Origin: Streptococcaceae bacterium
GTDB taxonomy: Bacteria > Bacillota > Bacilli > Lactobacillales > Streptococcaceae
Direction: 5' to 3'
Assembly: GCA_031254115.1 (NCBI GenBank)
Contig: JAIRUZ010000071.1
Span: 1-44,650 of the forward strand
Length of the DNA: 44,650 nt
A program made the position numbers and the translations under genes. The notes beneath the pieces are model-generated. The model made no database searches, was not told the DNA's origin, and saw only the letters and a program-made list of their open reading frames with translations. Positions 16,310 through 25,199 of this stretch are shown here, one piece after another; the first letter of the stretch is position 1, and each line of letters opens with the position of its first letter.

Positions 16310-16758
16310 TATTTTCCTTTTGTAATCGATTTGAGGAGCGTTTCAAGCTCCGAGACATCTTTAAAGCTCCGATAAACGCTCGCAAAGCGAATATAAGTGA
16401 TTTCGTCAAGCTTCGCCAGCTCTTCCATGACAAATTCACCAATCGTTTCACTTGGAACTTCTTTCACGTCAAGCGTCCGAATTTTAGCTTCGATTTTGTC
16501 AATAGAAGCCTCAATTGCCTCAACCGAAATCGGGCGTTTTTGCGCCGAGCGGATAATGCCGCGCAACATTTTTTCGCGGTCGTATTCCTCACGCGTGCCG
16601 TCTTTCTTGATGACGAGCATGCTCACGGCTTCCACGCGCTCAAAGGTCGTAAAGCGATAGCCGCACGATTCGCATTCGCGCCTGCGTCTGATTGCTTCGT
16701 CAACCGCCCGCGTATCAAGGACTTTCGAGTCTTCCGAGCCACATTTTAGACATTTCAT
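16309..16758 (-). CDS. nrdR: Transcriptional repressor NrdR
   Basis: 149-residue zinc-ribbon and ATP-cone regulator that represses ribonucleotide reductase genes when dATP is bound. Zinc cysteines are at 3, 6, 29 and 32 ([10 protein letters not shown] and [13 protein letters not shown]). The stretch between the two Cys pairs appears two residues shorter than in the usual family pattern ([10 protein letters not shown] in place of a longer acidic loop). The ATP-cone follows at about 48-138. It overlaps trmB by 4 bases and dnaB by 1. Confidence 0.95.
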   Translation of the reverse strand: MKCLKCGSEDSKVLDTRAVDEAIRRRRECESCGYRFTTFERVEAVSMLVIKKDGTREEYDREKMLRGIIRSAQKRPISVEAIEASIDKIEAKIRTLDVKEVPSETIGEFVMEELAKLDEITYIRFASVYRSFKDVSELETLLKSITKGK

Positions 16759-17408
16759 GCTCTCACATCTCCTGCTTCAAAACGCGCCGCAAGCCTGAAA
16801 ATTGGCTGTCCTTTGCGCGAAAACTTGCGCTCATATTCTGTTTCGACGTTATTTTCCATCAGCTCGGGATTTCGGTGCAAATCAAGACTGACAGAGTCGA
16901 GCGTCATGCCATACTGGCTCATGTTTGACAAACTCCACTCAAACAAGCCCTGATTGTCCGTCTTAAACGTAAGTGCGCCGTCAACTGACAGAAGTTCTTT
17001 GTAAATAGCCAAAAAGCTGTCAGCTGTCAGACGCCGCTTCGCGTGACGCGTTTTCGGCCACGGATCGCTGAAATTAAGATACATCTGGCTGACAGAATGT
17101 GCCGCAAAATAAGCCGTCAGCGCCGCGCCGTTTGTCAACAAAAAACGAACATTTGGCAACGGAGCTTCAAGCAATTTGTCAAGCGCCCATGAAATCACGG
17201 TTTCTTGCAAATCAATCCCGACAAAATTCACCTCTGGATATTTTGCTGCCATGCCCAAAATAAAATCGCCTTTACCGCAGCCCACCTCGATTTGAAGCGG
17301 TTTTTGATTCCCAAAAACGACCGTCCAATCCGCCGGCGCCGTGATTACTTTATCTGAATGTGCCGCGAGAAATTCTGCCACACCTTTTCGTTTCCTCACA
17401 CGCATCAA
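16755..17408 (-). CDS. trmB: tRNA (guanine-N7)-methyltransferase
   Basis: Makes m7G46 in tRNA with S-adenosylmethionine. The 217-residue protein has [17 protein letters not shown] as SAM-binding loop, [12 protein letters not shown], and the signature [17 protein letters not shown]. It overlaps ccrZ by 4 bases, a pairing seen throughout streptococci. Confidence 0.96.
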   Translation of the reverse strand: MMRVRKRKGVAEFLAAHSDKVITAPADWTVVFGNQKPLQIEVGCGKGDFILGMAAKYPEVNFVGIDLQETVISWALDKLLEAPLPNVRFLLTNGAALTAYFAAHSVSQMYLNFSDPWPKTRHAKRRLTADSFLAIYKELLSVDGALTFKTDNQGLFEWSLSNMSQYGMTLDSVSLDLHRNPELMENNVETEYERKFSRKGQPIFRLAARFEAGDVRA

Positions 17409-18199
17409 AATTGCCCCATAAACAAGCGAAGTCCTTGAATTTCCCGATTTGCCGCCACGATATTATTCAGCCGCATCGCGTGGTCTGCATGCACCAAAAA
17501 TGCCAATTGCCCATACCAGCGCAATTTCGACCAAACAGAAACGTCCGTCAAGCTGTAACCCAGCCGCGACATCATCATTGCCCAATCCGCGCGCGCAACA
17601 AAATGCGAAATATAATAGCCAATATCATAAAACGGATCGCCCAAACTCACCGTGTCCCAATCAATCAAATACAGCCGCCCCGTTTTCTCCTCAAGCAACC
17701 AATTTGACGGCCGAATATCGCCGTGAAGCACCATAATATTCAGATTATTGAGCATTGGAACTTTCGTCTGCATTTCCTGCGCCACACCGCTCAAAAATGA
17801 ATTTTTGGCAATCTGTGATTCTTCATTTTCAAGCAAATCATTTAAAACGCTTGCAGGACGCTTGACGGAACGGTCAAATTGCGACAATGAATCCCGGATT
17901 GAGCGGCTCGTATGCAACTTCATCAACAGCTTTGGAATATCTGGATGCAGCATTTCGGCGTTCGTCAGCACGTGCCCCTCAATCCATGACTGCGCGGTCA
18001 AGCTTCCGTTGCCATTTTCAAGCTCACGCGTCCACAAAATCTTCGGCGTAATGCCTTCAGCCGCGACCAACGGCAAAATCGGGCTCGCATTCAGTTTGAC
18101 AAAAACCTGCTGCGTCCCAATTTTTCCCATATATGAGGTGCCCGAACTCGATTCAATCGGCCGCATTTCCCCGTTTAATTTCAGTGCTTCATTCGCCAT
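17405..18199 (-). CDS. ccrZ: CcrZ-type cell-cycle regulator, LicA/choline-kinase-like fold
   Basis: 264-residue protein with an aminoglycoside-phosphotransferase-like kinase fold: catalytic loop LHGDIRPSNWLL and metal-binding LYLIDWDTVSLGDPFYDIG. In streptococci the trmB-linked homologue CcrZ coordinates division with DNA replication initiation. The name is given by family and neighbourhood; the phosphorylation substrate cannot be read. GAGGCTAA precedes ATG 18199. Confidence 0.87.
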   Translation of the reverse strand: MANEALKLNGEMRPIESSSGTSYMGKIGTQQVFVKLNASPILPLVAAEGITPKILWTRELENGNGSLTAQSWIEGHVLTNAEMLHPDIPKLLMKLHTSRSIRDSLSQFDRSVKRPASVLNDLLENEESQIAKNSFLSGVAQEMQTKVPMLNNLNIMVLHGDIRPSNWLLEEKTGRLYLIDWDTVSLGDPFYDIGYYISHFVARADWAMMMSRLGYSLTDVSVWSKLRWYGQLAFLVHADHAMRLNNIVAANREIQGLRLFMGQF

Positions 18200-18225
18200 T
18201 TAGCCTCATTGTCGTGTAATATTTA

Positions 18226-18465
18226 TCAATAATGAATTAAAATCGTTTGTGTCAAAATGTCCGCATATTGATACGATTCGGTCGTTTTAGGTCCACGCAA
18301 AGGAATATTTTCCACGATAAAATGCGTTGGATACGTCTCAATTAAATTTACTTTGTGACGATTTTCACGTTTGCGACCATATTGTGACGTAATCTCAATC
18401 TGCTGACCCACATGTTGCTCTACTTGCTTACGAATATCAACGATTTTTCCAATTTCTGATTCCAT
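18226..18465 (-). CDS. veg: Veg family protein
   Basis: 79-residue conserved Firmicutes protein. Recognisable parts: VDIRKQVEQHVGQQIEI, GRKRENRHKVNLIETYP, FIVENIPLRG. In Bacillus Veg affects biofilm formation; a role here is unknown. ATG 18465 is preferred to an upstream TTG. A good extended -10 box lies 23 bases upstream, overlapped by a perfect inverted repeat. Confidence 0.9.
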   Translation of the reverse strand: MESEIGKIVDIRKQVEQHVGQQIEITSQYGRKRENRHKVNLIETYPTHFIVENIPLRGPKTTESYQYADILTQTILIHY

Positions 18466-18488
18466 TATTTTCTCACTTTCAAACTTCA

Positions 18489-18497
18489 ATTATAGCA
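18489..18497 (-). promoter_or_regulatory. Extended -10 promoter of veg
   Basis: TGC-TATAAT on the minus strand (18497-18489). Confidence 0.65.
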
Positions 18498-18518
18498 TAA
18501 ATTCCAGAAGAATTTATG
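18496..18518. repeat. Perfect 9-bp inverted repeat at the veg promoter
   Basis: CATAAATTC, 5-base spacer, GAATTTATG. It occupies the -35/-10 spacer of veg and touches the TGC of the extended -10, a position suited to an operator. It is also just beyond the dnaC stop, but no T-run follows, so it is a poor terminator. Confidence 0.6.
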
Positions 18519-18525
18519 TCTTCTT

Positions 18526-19908
18526 TTAGAAACCTTGCGGCTCTTCGCGATGATTGTAACTCATGAATTTATTGCTTTCTTTCATGAAAATCAATTCCGC
18601 AACGCCGCGCGCACCCGAGCGGTTTTTCTCAATGATAACCTCAACTTTATTGTCCATGACAAAGCTTTCGTCGCCCTCTTCTGAAGCCTCGGGACGCTCC
18701 TGATACAAAAACGCCACAATATCTGCATCCTGCTCAATCGAGCCTGATTCGCGCAAATCCGAAAGCCTAGGACGCTTGTCCTCACGCGACTCCACGCCAC
18801 GTGAAAGCTGTGAGAGCGCAATAACCGGCACATGCAATTCTTTCGCCAAAATCTTCAGCTGACGCGAAATTTCTGAGACTTCCTGTTGCCGATTTTCACG
18901 GCCATTTCCTGTAATCAGCTGCAAATAGTCAATGATAATCAGCCCGAGATTTCCCGTTTCTTGCGCCAAACGCCGCGATTTTGCACGAATCTCGGTAACC
19001 TTGATGCCAGGCGTGTCGTCCACATAAATCTGCGTGCGCGCAAGGACGCCCTGAGCACTTGTAAAATGTTGCCAGTCGTTCTCATTCATTTGCCCTGTCC
19101 GCAAATGATTCGCATTGACAGGTCCCGTTGATGCAATCAAACGATCCACGAGCGATTCTTTACCCATTTCAAGAGAGAAAATTGCAACAGCCACGCTTTC
19201 GCCGTCATTGCCATGAATGGCGACATTGGCAGCCACATTGAGCGCAAACGCTGTTTTACCAACGCCTGGGCGCGCCGCCAAAATAATCAATTCGTCCGCG
19301 TGAAAGCCTGTTGTCAACGCATCCAAATCTGCATAACGCGTCGCAAGACCCGTGACGCTCGAGTTATTTTTTGCACGCTCATTGAGCGTGTTGTAATTCT
19401 CCTCGAGCAAATCCGCGACATTGCTAAAACCCGTGCGACTTTTGCCTTGGGAAATCGCCACCATATCACGCTCAGCTTGCGCAAGCAAATCCTCGGAAAC
19501 GTCTTCTTGCGCATAAGCGCGCTCAACCGTCTCTGAAAAACGCGCAATCAGCTGCCTGAGCTGGGATTTTTCTTGCACATGCTCCGCGTAAAAGCTGGCA
19601 TAAGACGCCTGAAAATTGCCACTGACAAGCTCAGCAAGATACGCGACACCGCCCGCCATCTCCAGATCGCCTTGCAATTCGAGCTGCGCACGCACGGTCA
19701 CAACATCTATCACCTCGCCGCGTTCATGTAGCGCAATCATCGCACGAAAAATGGCTTTGTGCGCATTTCGGTAAAAATCGCTCTCAACGACAAATTCTTG
19801 CACATCAATGAGGACATCATTATCCAGAAAAACGGCACCTAAAACGGCCTGCTCGGCAGGTAAATCTTGCGGCGGCGTATGCAAAATACTCGACTCGTTC
19901 TCAGGCAT
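18526..19908 (-). CDS. dnaC: Replicative DNA helicase
   Basis: 460-residue DnaB-type hexameric helicase (called DnaC in Firmicutes). N-terminal domain about 1-150, then RecA-like ATPase with Walker A AARPGVGKTAFAL, arginine-finger region and LIIIDYLQLITG. ATG 19908 overlaps the rplI stop by one base. The gdpP-rplI-dnaC order is conserved across Firmicutes. Confidence 0.97.
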   Translation of the reverse strand: MPENESSILHTPPQDLPAEQAVLGAVFLDNDVLIDVQEFVVESDFYRNAHKAIFRAMIALHERGEVIDVVTVRAQLELQGDLEMAGGVAYLAELVSGNFQASYASFYAEHVQEKSQLRQLIARFSETVERAYAQEDVSEDLLAQAERDMVAISQGKSRTGFSNVADLLEENYNTLNERAKNNSSVTGLATRYADLDALTTGFHADELIILAARPGVGKTAFALNVAANVAIHGNDGESVAVAIFSLEMGKESLVDRLIASTGPVNANHLRTGQMNENDWQHFTSAQGVLARTQIYVDDTPGIKVTEIRAKSRRLAQETGNLGLIIIDYLQLITGNGRENRQQEVSEISRQLKILAKELHVPVIALSQLSRGVESREDKRPRLSDLRESGSIEQDADIVAFLYQERPEASEEGDESFVMDNKVEVIIEKNRSGARGVAELIFMKESNKFMSYNHREEPQGF

Positions 19909-20360
19909 CAGATGCCTTCTACTTTGACGCGCACAGTCGCCGTGACTTGTGGATGGAGCTTCACGGGCACTTCGCGCTCGCCAATCACATGCATCGGATT
20001 TTCCAGCTGAACTTTGTGTTTATCAACGTCCAGATTAAACTGAGCTTTGAGCGCATCGGCAATTTTCTTGGAATTAACCGCGCCAAATAAGCGATTTTCT
20101 GCGCCTACTTTTTCTTTCAGTACAACAACCGTTTTCTCGTCTTCAAGCTGTGCTTTGAGCGTCTGTGCGGCAGCGAGTGATTCGGCTTCGTCTTGCGCTT
20201 GGCGCTTTTGTTGCCCAGAAAGTGTCGCAATCGCTTGATTCGTCGCCGCTTGAGCTAATTTGTTTTTAATCAGGAAATTTTGCGCGTAGCCGTCAGGCAC
20301 ATTTTTTATGTCCCCTTTTTTGCCTTTGCCTTTGACATCTTGTAAAAAAATGACTTTCAT
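19908..20360 (-). CDS. rplI: Ribosomal protein bL9
   Basis: 150 residues: N-terminal L9 signature [20 protein letters not shown] and NFLIKNKLA, long connecting helix, and C-terminal domain ending TVRVKVEGI. It is the usual length and overlaps gdpP by 4 bases. Confidence 0.97.
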   Translation of the reverse strand: MKVIFLQDVKGKGKKGDIKNVPDGYAQNFLIKNKLAQAATNQAIATLSGQQKRQAQDEAESLAAAQTLKAQLEDEKTVVVLKEKVGAENRLFGAVNSKKIADALKAQFNLDVDKHKVQLENPMHVIGEREVPVKLHPQVTATVRVKVEGI

Positions 20361-22345
20361 TGTGTGTTCTCCTTTTCAGTTAGTAAATCGTTGAGTTGTA
20401 TCAGTAGCGTTTTTTGGACTTCTGCTAGCGTTTGATTTTCGATTTCTGTGGCAGCAGATTCAAAGTGTCCGCCGCCGCCCATATTTTCCATGATTCGCTG
20501 AACATTAATCGCGTCTCGATTTCTCGCGGAAATGGCAATACGCCCAGGCGCAGTTTTGCCAATGGTAAACGCCGTGGTAATGCCATTCATCAGTAAGAGC
20601 GCGTCTGACGCTTTGGCCAACGTGACGCGATTGTATGTCTCATCTGGACTTCCAAGCGCAATCGCAATATGCGCATGAACAACTTGCGCTGAAACCACGA
20701 TTTGATTGACACGTTTATAATCCTCAAAGTCAGTGGCGAGGAGCCGTGCAACGACGTCATTGTCCGCCCCTTGATTACGCAAATAGGCAGCTGCTTCAAA
20801 GGTTTTTGACGTTGTCACTTTGCTAAATGATTTCGTGTCAAGGCTAATCCCCGCGAGAATGACGCTCGCTTCAATTGCCGTCATTTTTTGGCGTCTTGTA
20901 TCTTGAAATTGCAGGACTTCGACAGCCATTTCAGAGGCGGACGAGGCGCCCGATTCAATAAAGGTCAAAATTGCTTTTTCAGCAAAATCCTCCGCGTCGC
21001 GCCTGTGATGGTCAATCACGACCACTTTTTCAAAACTGTCATAAAAATTTTTCGACAGCGTTTGTGCGACTTTTGAATGATCCACCATAATCAAAAGATC
21101 TTTTGACAGCTTCTTAGCTTGTGCCGTCTCGAGCCGTAAAATGTGCGCATAGAGCTTTTCGTCTTCCTTGTTCAACGCCTCAATCGCACGCGCAACGTCT
21201 GGCAAAAGCTCATCTTTATCGTACACGACAAACGCTTCTTTGCCATTCATCGCCACAAAATTTTTCATGGCAATCGCAGCACCAAGCGCGTCCATGTCTG
21301 TCAGCCGGTGCCCGACGATGAAAACCTGATCACTTTCTGAAATAACCGTTTTGAGTGCTGTGGCAATGGCACGCGCACGCGTGCGCGTTTTCGTCATGCG
21401 CGACTCTGAATTTCCGCCAAAGTAGAACGCACGCGCCGCGGGTTCATTTTCCTTGATGACGACCTGATCGCCGCCGCGGACTTGCGCAAGCTCGAGATTG
21501 GAGGTTGCCATTTTTCCCATGCTGGCAAAATCGTTGACGCCATAGGAGATGCCGATGGAAAGCGAGAGTGGCGTGCCTTTTTCGGCTGTCAGCTCGCGAA
21601 ATTGCGTCAGCAACTGAAAGCGCGTGTCCATTTGCTGTTTGAGCACGCGATAATTGGCGAAGAAAATGAAGCGGTCTGACGAAAGTCTGCGAAAGAAAAT
21701 TTGATTTTCCGAGGCAAATTTGTCCAAAAAATTGACAATGACCGAGTTAATCGTGGAGATTTCGCCGTCTGACAGGCCGTCAGTGGCATCGTCGTAATTG
21801 TCAACGCTGATGACACCCAAAATCGGGCGGCGGGCAGAAAGCGAGGATTTGGCAGAAAATTCGGCCGTCGCGTCTGCCAGATAAATCAGATGCTTTTTCG
21901 TTTCAACGGTGATTTGATATTTTTTGTCAGCCACAACAAGCGGCGCACTCGCGTCTTTTTCGTGGCTGTCGAGAATTTCGTGAATCTTGTCAGCCGAAAT
22001 CGGATGCGCTGCGTCATTAAAAATAAATTCGATATACGGATTATACCAATCGGGCTCATAGGTTTTCGCGTCATAGCTGATAAGGCCAATCGGCATCTCA
22101 GAAAGCGTGGAATTGAGCGAGCCAGACGCCTTTTGATTGATTTCAGAAATGAGCGCGCTGCGCGAAATCCGAAACGCGCGACTCTGATAAATCGCGAGCG
22201 CTGCAATCAGCGCATTCACGACAAGAAGCCAGAGAATCTCGCTCCAAAGCACATGAAAAATGCTGAGCGCGACAATTTCAAGCACGGTCAGCCCAAGCAT
22301 AAATCCAATAACAGTTGACGCTTTGAAGCGCTCAAATGATTTCAT
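20357..22345 (-). CDS. gdpP: Cyclic-di-AMP phosphodiesterase
   Basis: 662 residues. Two N-terminal membrane helices (about 8-52), a PAS-like region, a degenerate GGDEF domain, then DHH-DHHA1 with [21 protein letters not shown] and [12 protein letters not shown], and [10 protein letters not shown] near the end. It degrades c-di-AMP and so affects osmotic and wall homeostasis. ATG 22345 (MKSFERF) is chosen because GAGGAAACC stands just upstream; a longer frame would run into the preceding gene. Confidence 0.95.
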   Translation of the reverse strand: MKSFERFKASTVIGFMLGLTVLEIVALSIFHVLWSEILWLLVVNALIAALAIYQSRAFRISRSALISEINQKASGSLNSTLSEMPIGLISYDAKTYEPDWYNPYIEFIFNDAAHPISADKIHEILDSHEKDASAPLVVADKKYQITVETKKHLIYLADATAEFSAKSSLSARRPILGVISVDNYDDATDGLSDGEISTINSVIVNFLDKFASENQIFFRRLSSDRFIFFANYRVLKQQMDTRFQLLTQFRELTAEKGTPLSLSIGISYGVNDFASMGKMATSNLELAQVRGGDQVVIKENEPAARAFYFGGNSESRMTKTRTRARAIATALKTVISESDQVFIVGHRLTDMDALGAAIAMKNFVAMNGKEAFVVYDKDELLPDVARAIEALNKEDEKLYAHILRLETAQAKKLSKDLLIMVDHSKVAQTLSKNFYDSFEKVVVIDHHRRDAEDFAEKAILTFIESGASSASEMAVEVLQFQDTRRQKMTAIEASVILAGISLDTKSFSKVTTSKTFEAAAYLRNQGADNDVVARLLATDFEDYKRVNQIVVSAQVVHAHIAIALGSPDETYNRVTLAKASDALLLMNGITTAFTIGKTAPGRIAISARNRDAINVQRIMENMGGGGHFESAATEIENQTLAEVQKTLLIQLNDLLTEKENTQ

Positions 22346-22368
22346 GTTTGGTTTCCTCATTTTATTAT

Positions 22369-22388
22369 TTCTGTCAGCGCTGACAGAG
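22369..22388. repeat. Intergenic copy of the iterated palindrome
   Basis: CTGTCAGCGCTGACAG at 22371-22386 fills most of the gap between the HAD gene's stop codon and gdpP. It lacks a T-run in the direction of transcription, so it is not a standard terminator. Confidence 0.85.
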
Positions 22389-23783
22389 CTATTTTTCCCG
22401 CGCTTTTCGTTTGGCAACGCGCGTCTGGCGCGCAAGTTCAGCCGTAATCTTTGCCTCGGGTGCAAATTTGTGCTCCCAATCGTCAGGCTTTAACACTTTG
22501 CCCGTTACCGAATCAAAATGCGGCTGTCCGTCTGGGAAAATCTTTGCCATATTCGCCTTGTGAACGGCATCAAATATCTCGTGCGGATCCACACCTGACA
22601 ACACAAGCGAGCCGTACGTCAAATACAAAAGGTCAAGCAAACTGTCCGTTTGCGCTGTCAGCTGATTGCTCGCCAGCTTGTCAGACGCGAGCGTTTTCCC
22701 GGCCGCATCGTCCACCGACTGATGCAATTGATTTTTCAGCTGATGAAACACTTTCATATCGCCGTCAGCTGCTGCAAAAAGAAATTCCACGATTTCCTCA
22801 ACCTCAAACGCCGCGCGGTTCGCGGCTTCAACGGGCGTAAAAGTCGTTGGCACTTCCTGCGTTCTTCCGTCCATGAGCCTGTGAAACTCTTTGACCTTGT
22901 TGAATTGCTCATCTTTTGATGCAAAATTCGTGTGCTCTTCAAAATGAACCAGCCCATAATAATCGAGTGCACGCGCAATGCCGTCTTGATTGTTGCTTGA
23001 CGTGACATAATCTGCGACTTCTTTGATGTCGCGCGTCGCGTTACCCATCGCGACACCCAAACCTACGCCGCGAATCATTTCCAAATCATTTTCCGAATCG
23101 CCAAACACCATTACCTCAGGTAGAGAAAAGCCAAATCTATCGCCCAAACGCTTGATTCCACGTAGCTTTGACGTGCCTTTGGAAATCAAATCAGCCGAAT
23201 ACGGATTGCTTCGCGTGATGAAAAGCCCTGAAAATTTTGCTTCCAAACGGTCCGTTTCATCCTTTGTCGCCACCATCACAATCTGATAAATCGGCTCGCG
23301 CAACAGCTTTCTCAAATCGTAAACCATCGGGCGAAAACGTCTGACAACATTTTTGTACGACGTGCGCGCAAGCCGCGCTGCGGCTGACGGAAGCAAACCC
23401 GCAATAAAGCCCGCCGTGCGCGATTCCCCAAATTTCAGTAAGCCGGAGCCCGACATGCCGTCCGCTTTTCCAAACGACAAATCTCGATGATTGTCCGCCG
23501 CGTAGCGCACAATACGGTGCACGAGCTTCTTGTCTAGCGGATTCTCATAAATCACTTCTTGCGCGTCCAAAATATATTGCCCGTTGTAGGTCACCGCAAA
23601 ATTTAAGCCCAACTCTTCCATCAATGGCAACGCAAAAGCAGGGCCGCGCCCTGTTGCAATTCCCACCAACACGCCATTTCGGCGCATATCTGTGATCGCA
23701 CGTTTTGTCGAGGGCGCGATGCCACGCGTCGAGGTCAAAAGCGTCCCATCCAAATCAAAAAATACTGCTTTTGTTTCAGTCAT
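22389..23783 (-). CDS. Cof-type HAD-IIB phosphatase fused to a MazG-like pyrophosphohydrolase domain
   Basis: 464 residues. Residues 1-280 are a HAD phosphatase: FFDLDGTLLTSTRGI (motif I), ATGRGPA, KGTSK and VFGDSENDLEMI (motif IV). Residues about 300-415 resemble the all-alpha NTP/phosphoribosyl-ATP pyrophosphohydrolases (EVEEIVEFL and SLLDLLYLTYGSLVLSG). This fusion occurs in other streptococci; it may hydrolyse and then dephosphorylate nucleotides, which is inference. ATG 23783 is 10 bases after TATAAT, giving an almost leaderless mRNA. Confidence 0.87.
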   Translation of the reverse strand: MTETKAVFFDLDGTLLTSTRGIAPSTKRAITDMRRNGVLVGIATGRGPAFALPLMEELGLNFAVTYNGQYILDAQEVIYENPLDKKLVHRIVRYAADNHRDLSFGKADGMSGSGLLKFGESRTAGFIAGLLPSAAARLARTSYKNVVRRFRPMVYDLRKLLREPIYQIVMVATKDETDRLEAKFSGLFITRSNPYSADLISKGTSKLRGIKRLGDRFGFSLPEVMVFGDSENDLEMIRGVGLGVAMGNATRDIKEVADYVTSSNNQDGIARALDYYGLVHFEEHTNFASKDEQFNKVKEFHRLMDGRTQEVPTTFTPVEAANRAAFEVEEIVEFLFAAADGDMKVFHQLKNQLHQSVDDAAGKTLASDKLASNQLTAQTDSLLDLLYLTYGSLVLSGVDPHEIFDAVHKANMAKIFPDGQPHFDSVTGKVLKPDDWEHKFAPEAKITAELARQTRVAKRKAREK

Positions 23784-23793
23784 AGTTCTAGCT

Positions 23794-23802
23794 ATTATAC
23801 CA
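23794..23802 (-). promoter_or_regulatory. Extended -10 promoter of the HAD fusion gene
   Basis: TGG-TATAAT on the minus strand (23802-23794); predicted leader of about 4 bases. Confidence 0.65.
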
Positions 23803-23842
23803 CATTTTAAGCTTACAGGCGTGTCCACTTATTTGCCCCACG

Positions 23843-23972
23843 TGTTATAATGTTCACACCCCATAACATGCTAAAGCAGGAACGGGAGAATGAAAATCTC
23901 TATGAAGATTTTCTAGAACTTTCATTAGCCTGGAAACAAAAAGTTGTCGTTTTTATTTCCATACGTTATAAT
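23843..23972 (+). promoter_or_regulatory. Two promoters and a hairpin upstream of ansA
   Basis: P1 is TGT-TATAAT at 23843-23851. P2 has -35 TTGTCG (23944-23949), 17-bp spacer and TATAAT (23967-23972), placing transcription start at the ansA ATG. Between them GAAAATCT/AGATTTTC forms an 8-bp stem. P1 transcripts could encode an in-frame N-terminal extension beginning MLKQERENENLYED, but no ribosome site supports it. Confidence 0.55.
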
Positions 23973-23978
23973 AGTGGT

Positions 23979-24929
23979 ATGAAAAAAATACTCATTTTGC
24001 ACACTGGAGGCACGATTTCCATGGCCGAAGATGCAAGCGGCCATGTCCAACTTTCGAGCGAAAATCCGCTTAGCACGCCCGAATTTTCAGACGTTACACT
24101 CGTCACAGAAAATGCCTTTAACCTTCCTAGCCCGCAAATTGGCGTTTCTGAAATGCTCCAGCTCAAAAATCGGATTTTGTCAGCGCTGACAAACGAGAAT
24201 TTCGCAGGCGTTGTCATTACACACGGCACTGACACGCTTGAAGAAACCGCGTATTTCCTTGACGCCACGCTCCCTACTGACAAGCCCGTCGTCATCACAG
24301 GCGCCATGCGTTCAAGCAACGAAGTCGGCACCGACGGCACGTACAATTTTCTGTCAGCACTGACAGTCGCCAAAACCCCGTCATCAGCTGGTCGCGGCGT
24401 TCTCGTCGTCATGAATGGTGAAATTCACCTTGCCAGATTCGTCACCAAAACGCACACCACCAATGTGTCGACCTTCCAAACGCCCACCCGCGGCCCTGTT
24501 GGCCTGCTGACAAAAAACGGCCCCTATTATTTTGACGCGCCGCAAACTTTTCCGCACCACGACATTTCGTCAGTCGCTGGAAACATTCCCATCATCAAAG
24601 CTTACGCAGGCATGAGTGGTCAGATTTTTGATTTGTTGCCCACTGACAAACTCGACGGCCTCGTCATTGAAGCTTTAGGCGCTGGAAATTTGCCGCCTGC
24701 TGCGTTTACGAGCCTCAAACGCCTACTCGCTGAAAATATTCCCGTCGTCTTGACCTCGCGCTGTTTCAACGGCCTCGCCGAGCCCATTTACGCCTACGAC
24801 GGCGGTGGCGTTAAGCTCCACGAAGCAGGCATTCTCTTCGCCCGCGAAATCAACGCCCAAAAAGCCCGACTCAAACTCCTCATCGGCCTCCAAGCCCACT
24901 TAAATCTCAAAAAATTTATTGAAGAATAA
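23979..24929 (+). CDS. ansA: Type I L-asparaginase
   Basis: 316-residue cytosolic enzyme hydrolysing asparagine to aspartate and ammonia. Both catalytic threonine motifs are present: ILHTGGTISM near residue 12 and VITHGTDTLEET near residue 85. The start is set at ATG 23979, giving the normal MKKILILHTGG beginning and lying 6 bases after TATAAT, hence a likely leaderless mRNA. Two palindrome copies, one perfect (24178) and one with a mismatch (24352), both encode LSALT. Confidence 0.93.
   Translation: MKKILILHTGGTISMAEDASGHVQLSSENPLSTPEFSDVTLVTENAFNLPSPQIGVSEMLQLKNRILSALTNENFAGVVITHGTDTLEETAYFLDATLPTDKPVVITGAMRSSNEVGTDGTYNFLSALTVAKTPSSAGRGVLVVMNGEIHLARFVTKTHTTNVSTFQTPTRGPVGLLTKNGPYYFDAPQTFPHHDISSVAGNIPIIKAYAGMSGQIFDLLPTDKLDGLVIEALGAGNLPPAAFTSLKRLLAENIPVVLTSRCFNGLAEPIYAYDGGGVKLHEAGILFAREINAQKARLKLLIGLQAHLNLKKFIEE
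24178..24191. repeat. Iterated palindrome copy in ansA
   Basis: Perfect copy on a plus-strand gene, read in the same frame as in minus-strand genes (LSALTNE), as the symmetry allows. A one-mismatch copy follows at 24352-24365. Confidence 0.9.
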
Positions 24930-24999
24930 ACCCTACCGAGCGACACGCTCCACCGCTCAGTCCCGCATAGAGAAGCTTGAAAACAAGAATTTTTAAAAT

Positions 25000-25027
25000 A
25001 AAAATGCTCCTCATTTGCAGGAGCATA
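25000..25027. terminator. Terminator of the suf operon (and possibly ansA)
   Basis: ATGCTCCT (25004-25011) pairs with AGGAGCAT (25019-25026), 7-base loop. On the minus strand it is followed by a TTTTTATTTT-like run, best suited to the suf operon. Confidence 0.7.
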
Positions 25028-25092
25028 TTTATTTCGGGGAGCAGGTTCTGAAATCAAGGGAGCAAAACAGAATCATAAGTAAGTCTTTTACT

Positions 25093-25113
25093 GGCGCATC
25101 GTTGCGCCTTTTT
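25093..25113 (+). terminator. Plus-strand intrinsic terminator
   Basis: GGCGCA, TCGT loop, TGCGCC, then TTTTT. It suits transcription from ansA, 160 bases upstream, or a lost gene. Confidence 0.75.
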
Positions 25114-25199
25114 ATGTTTTCTGCCCCTTTTCTGCCCCTTAGTTAATTTTCATCTTTATAAGACGCTTGAAACCCTTACTACGACTGACTTCATTTCAC

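Larger units (their letters stand above)
24930..25199. other. Gene-free region between convergent ansA and sufB
   Basis: Holds two hairpin terminators, a tandem 11-bp direct repeat TTTTCTGCCCC (25117-25127 and 25128-25138), and otherwise no credible frame. One minus-strand frame (LRGRKGAENIKRR...) has the look of a phage-integrase tail or attachment scar, but this is too weak to call. Confidence 0.5.

Noticed and set aside
22369-22388. Palindrome at 22371-22386 as intrinsic terminator
   Set aside because: No T-run follows in the direction of transcription; it is better seen as a copy of the iterated motif.
25040-25160. tmRNA or phage integrase remnant
   Set aside because: No tmRNA structure or tag-coding part is seen, and the GRKGAENIK-like frame is too short to assign.
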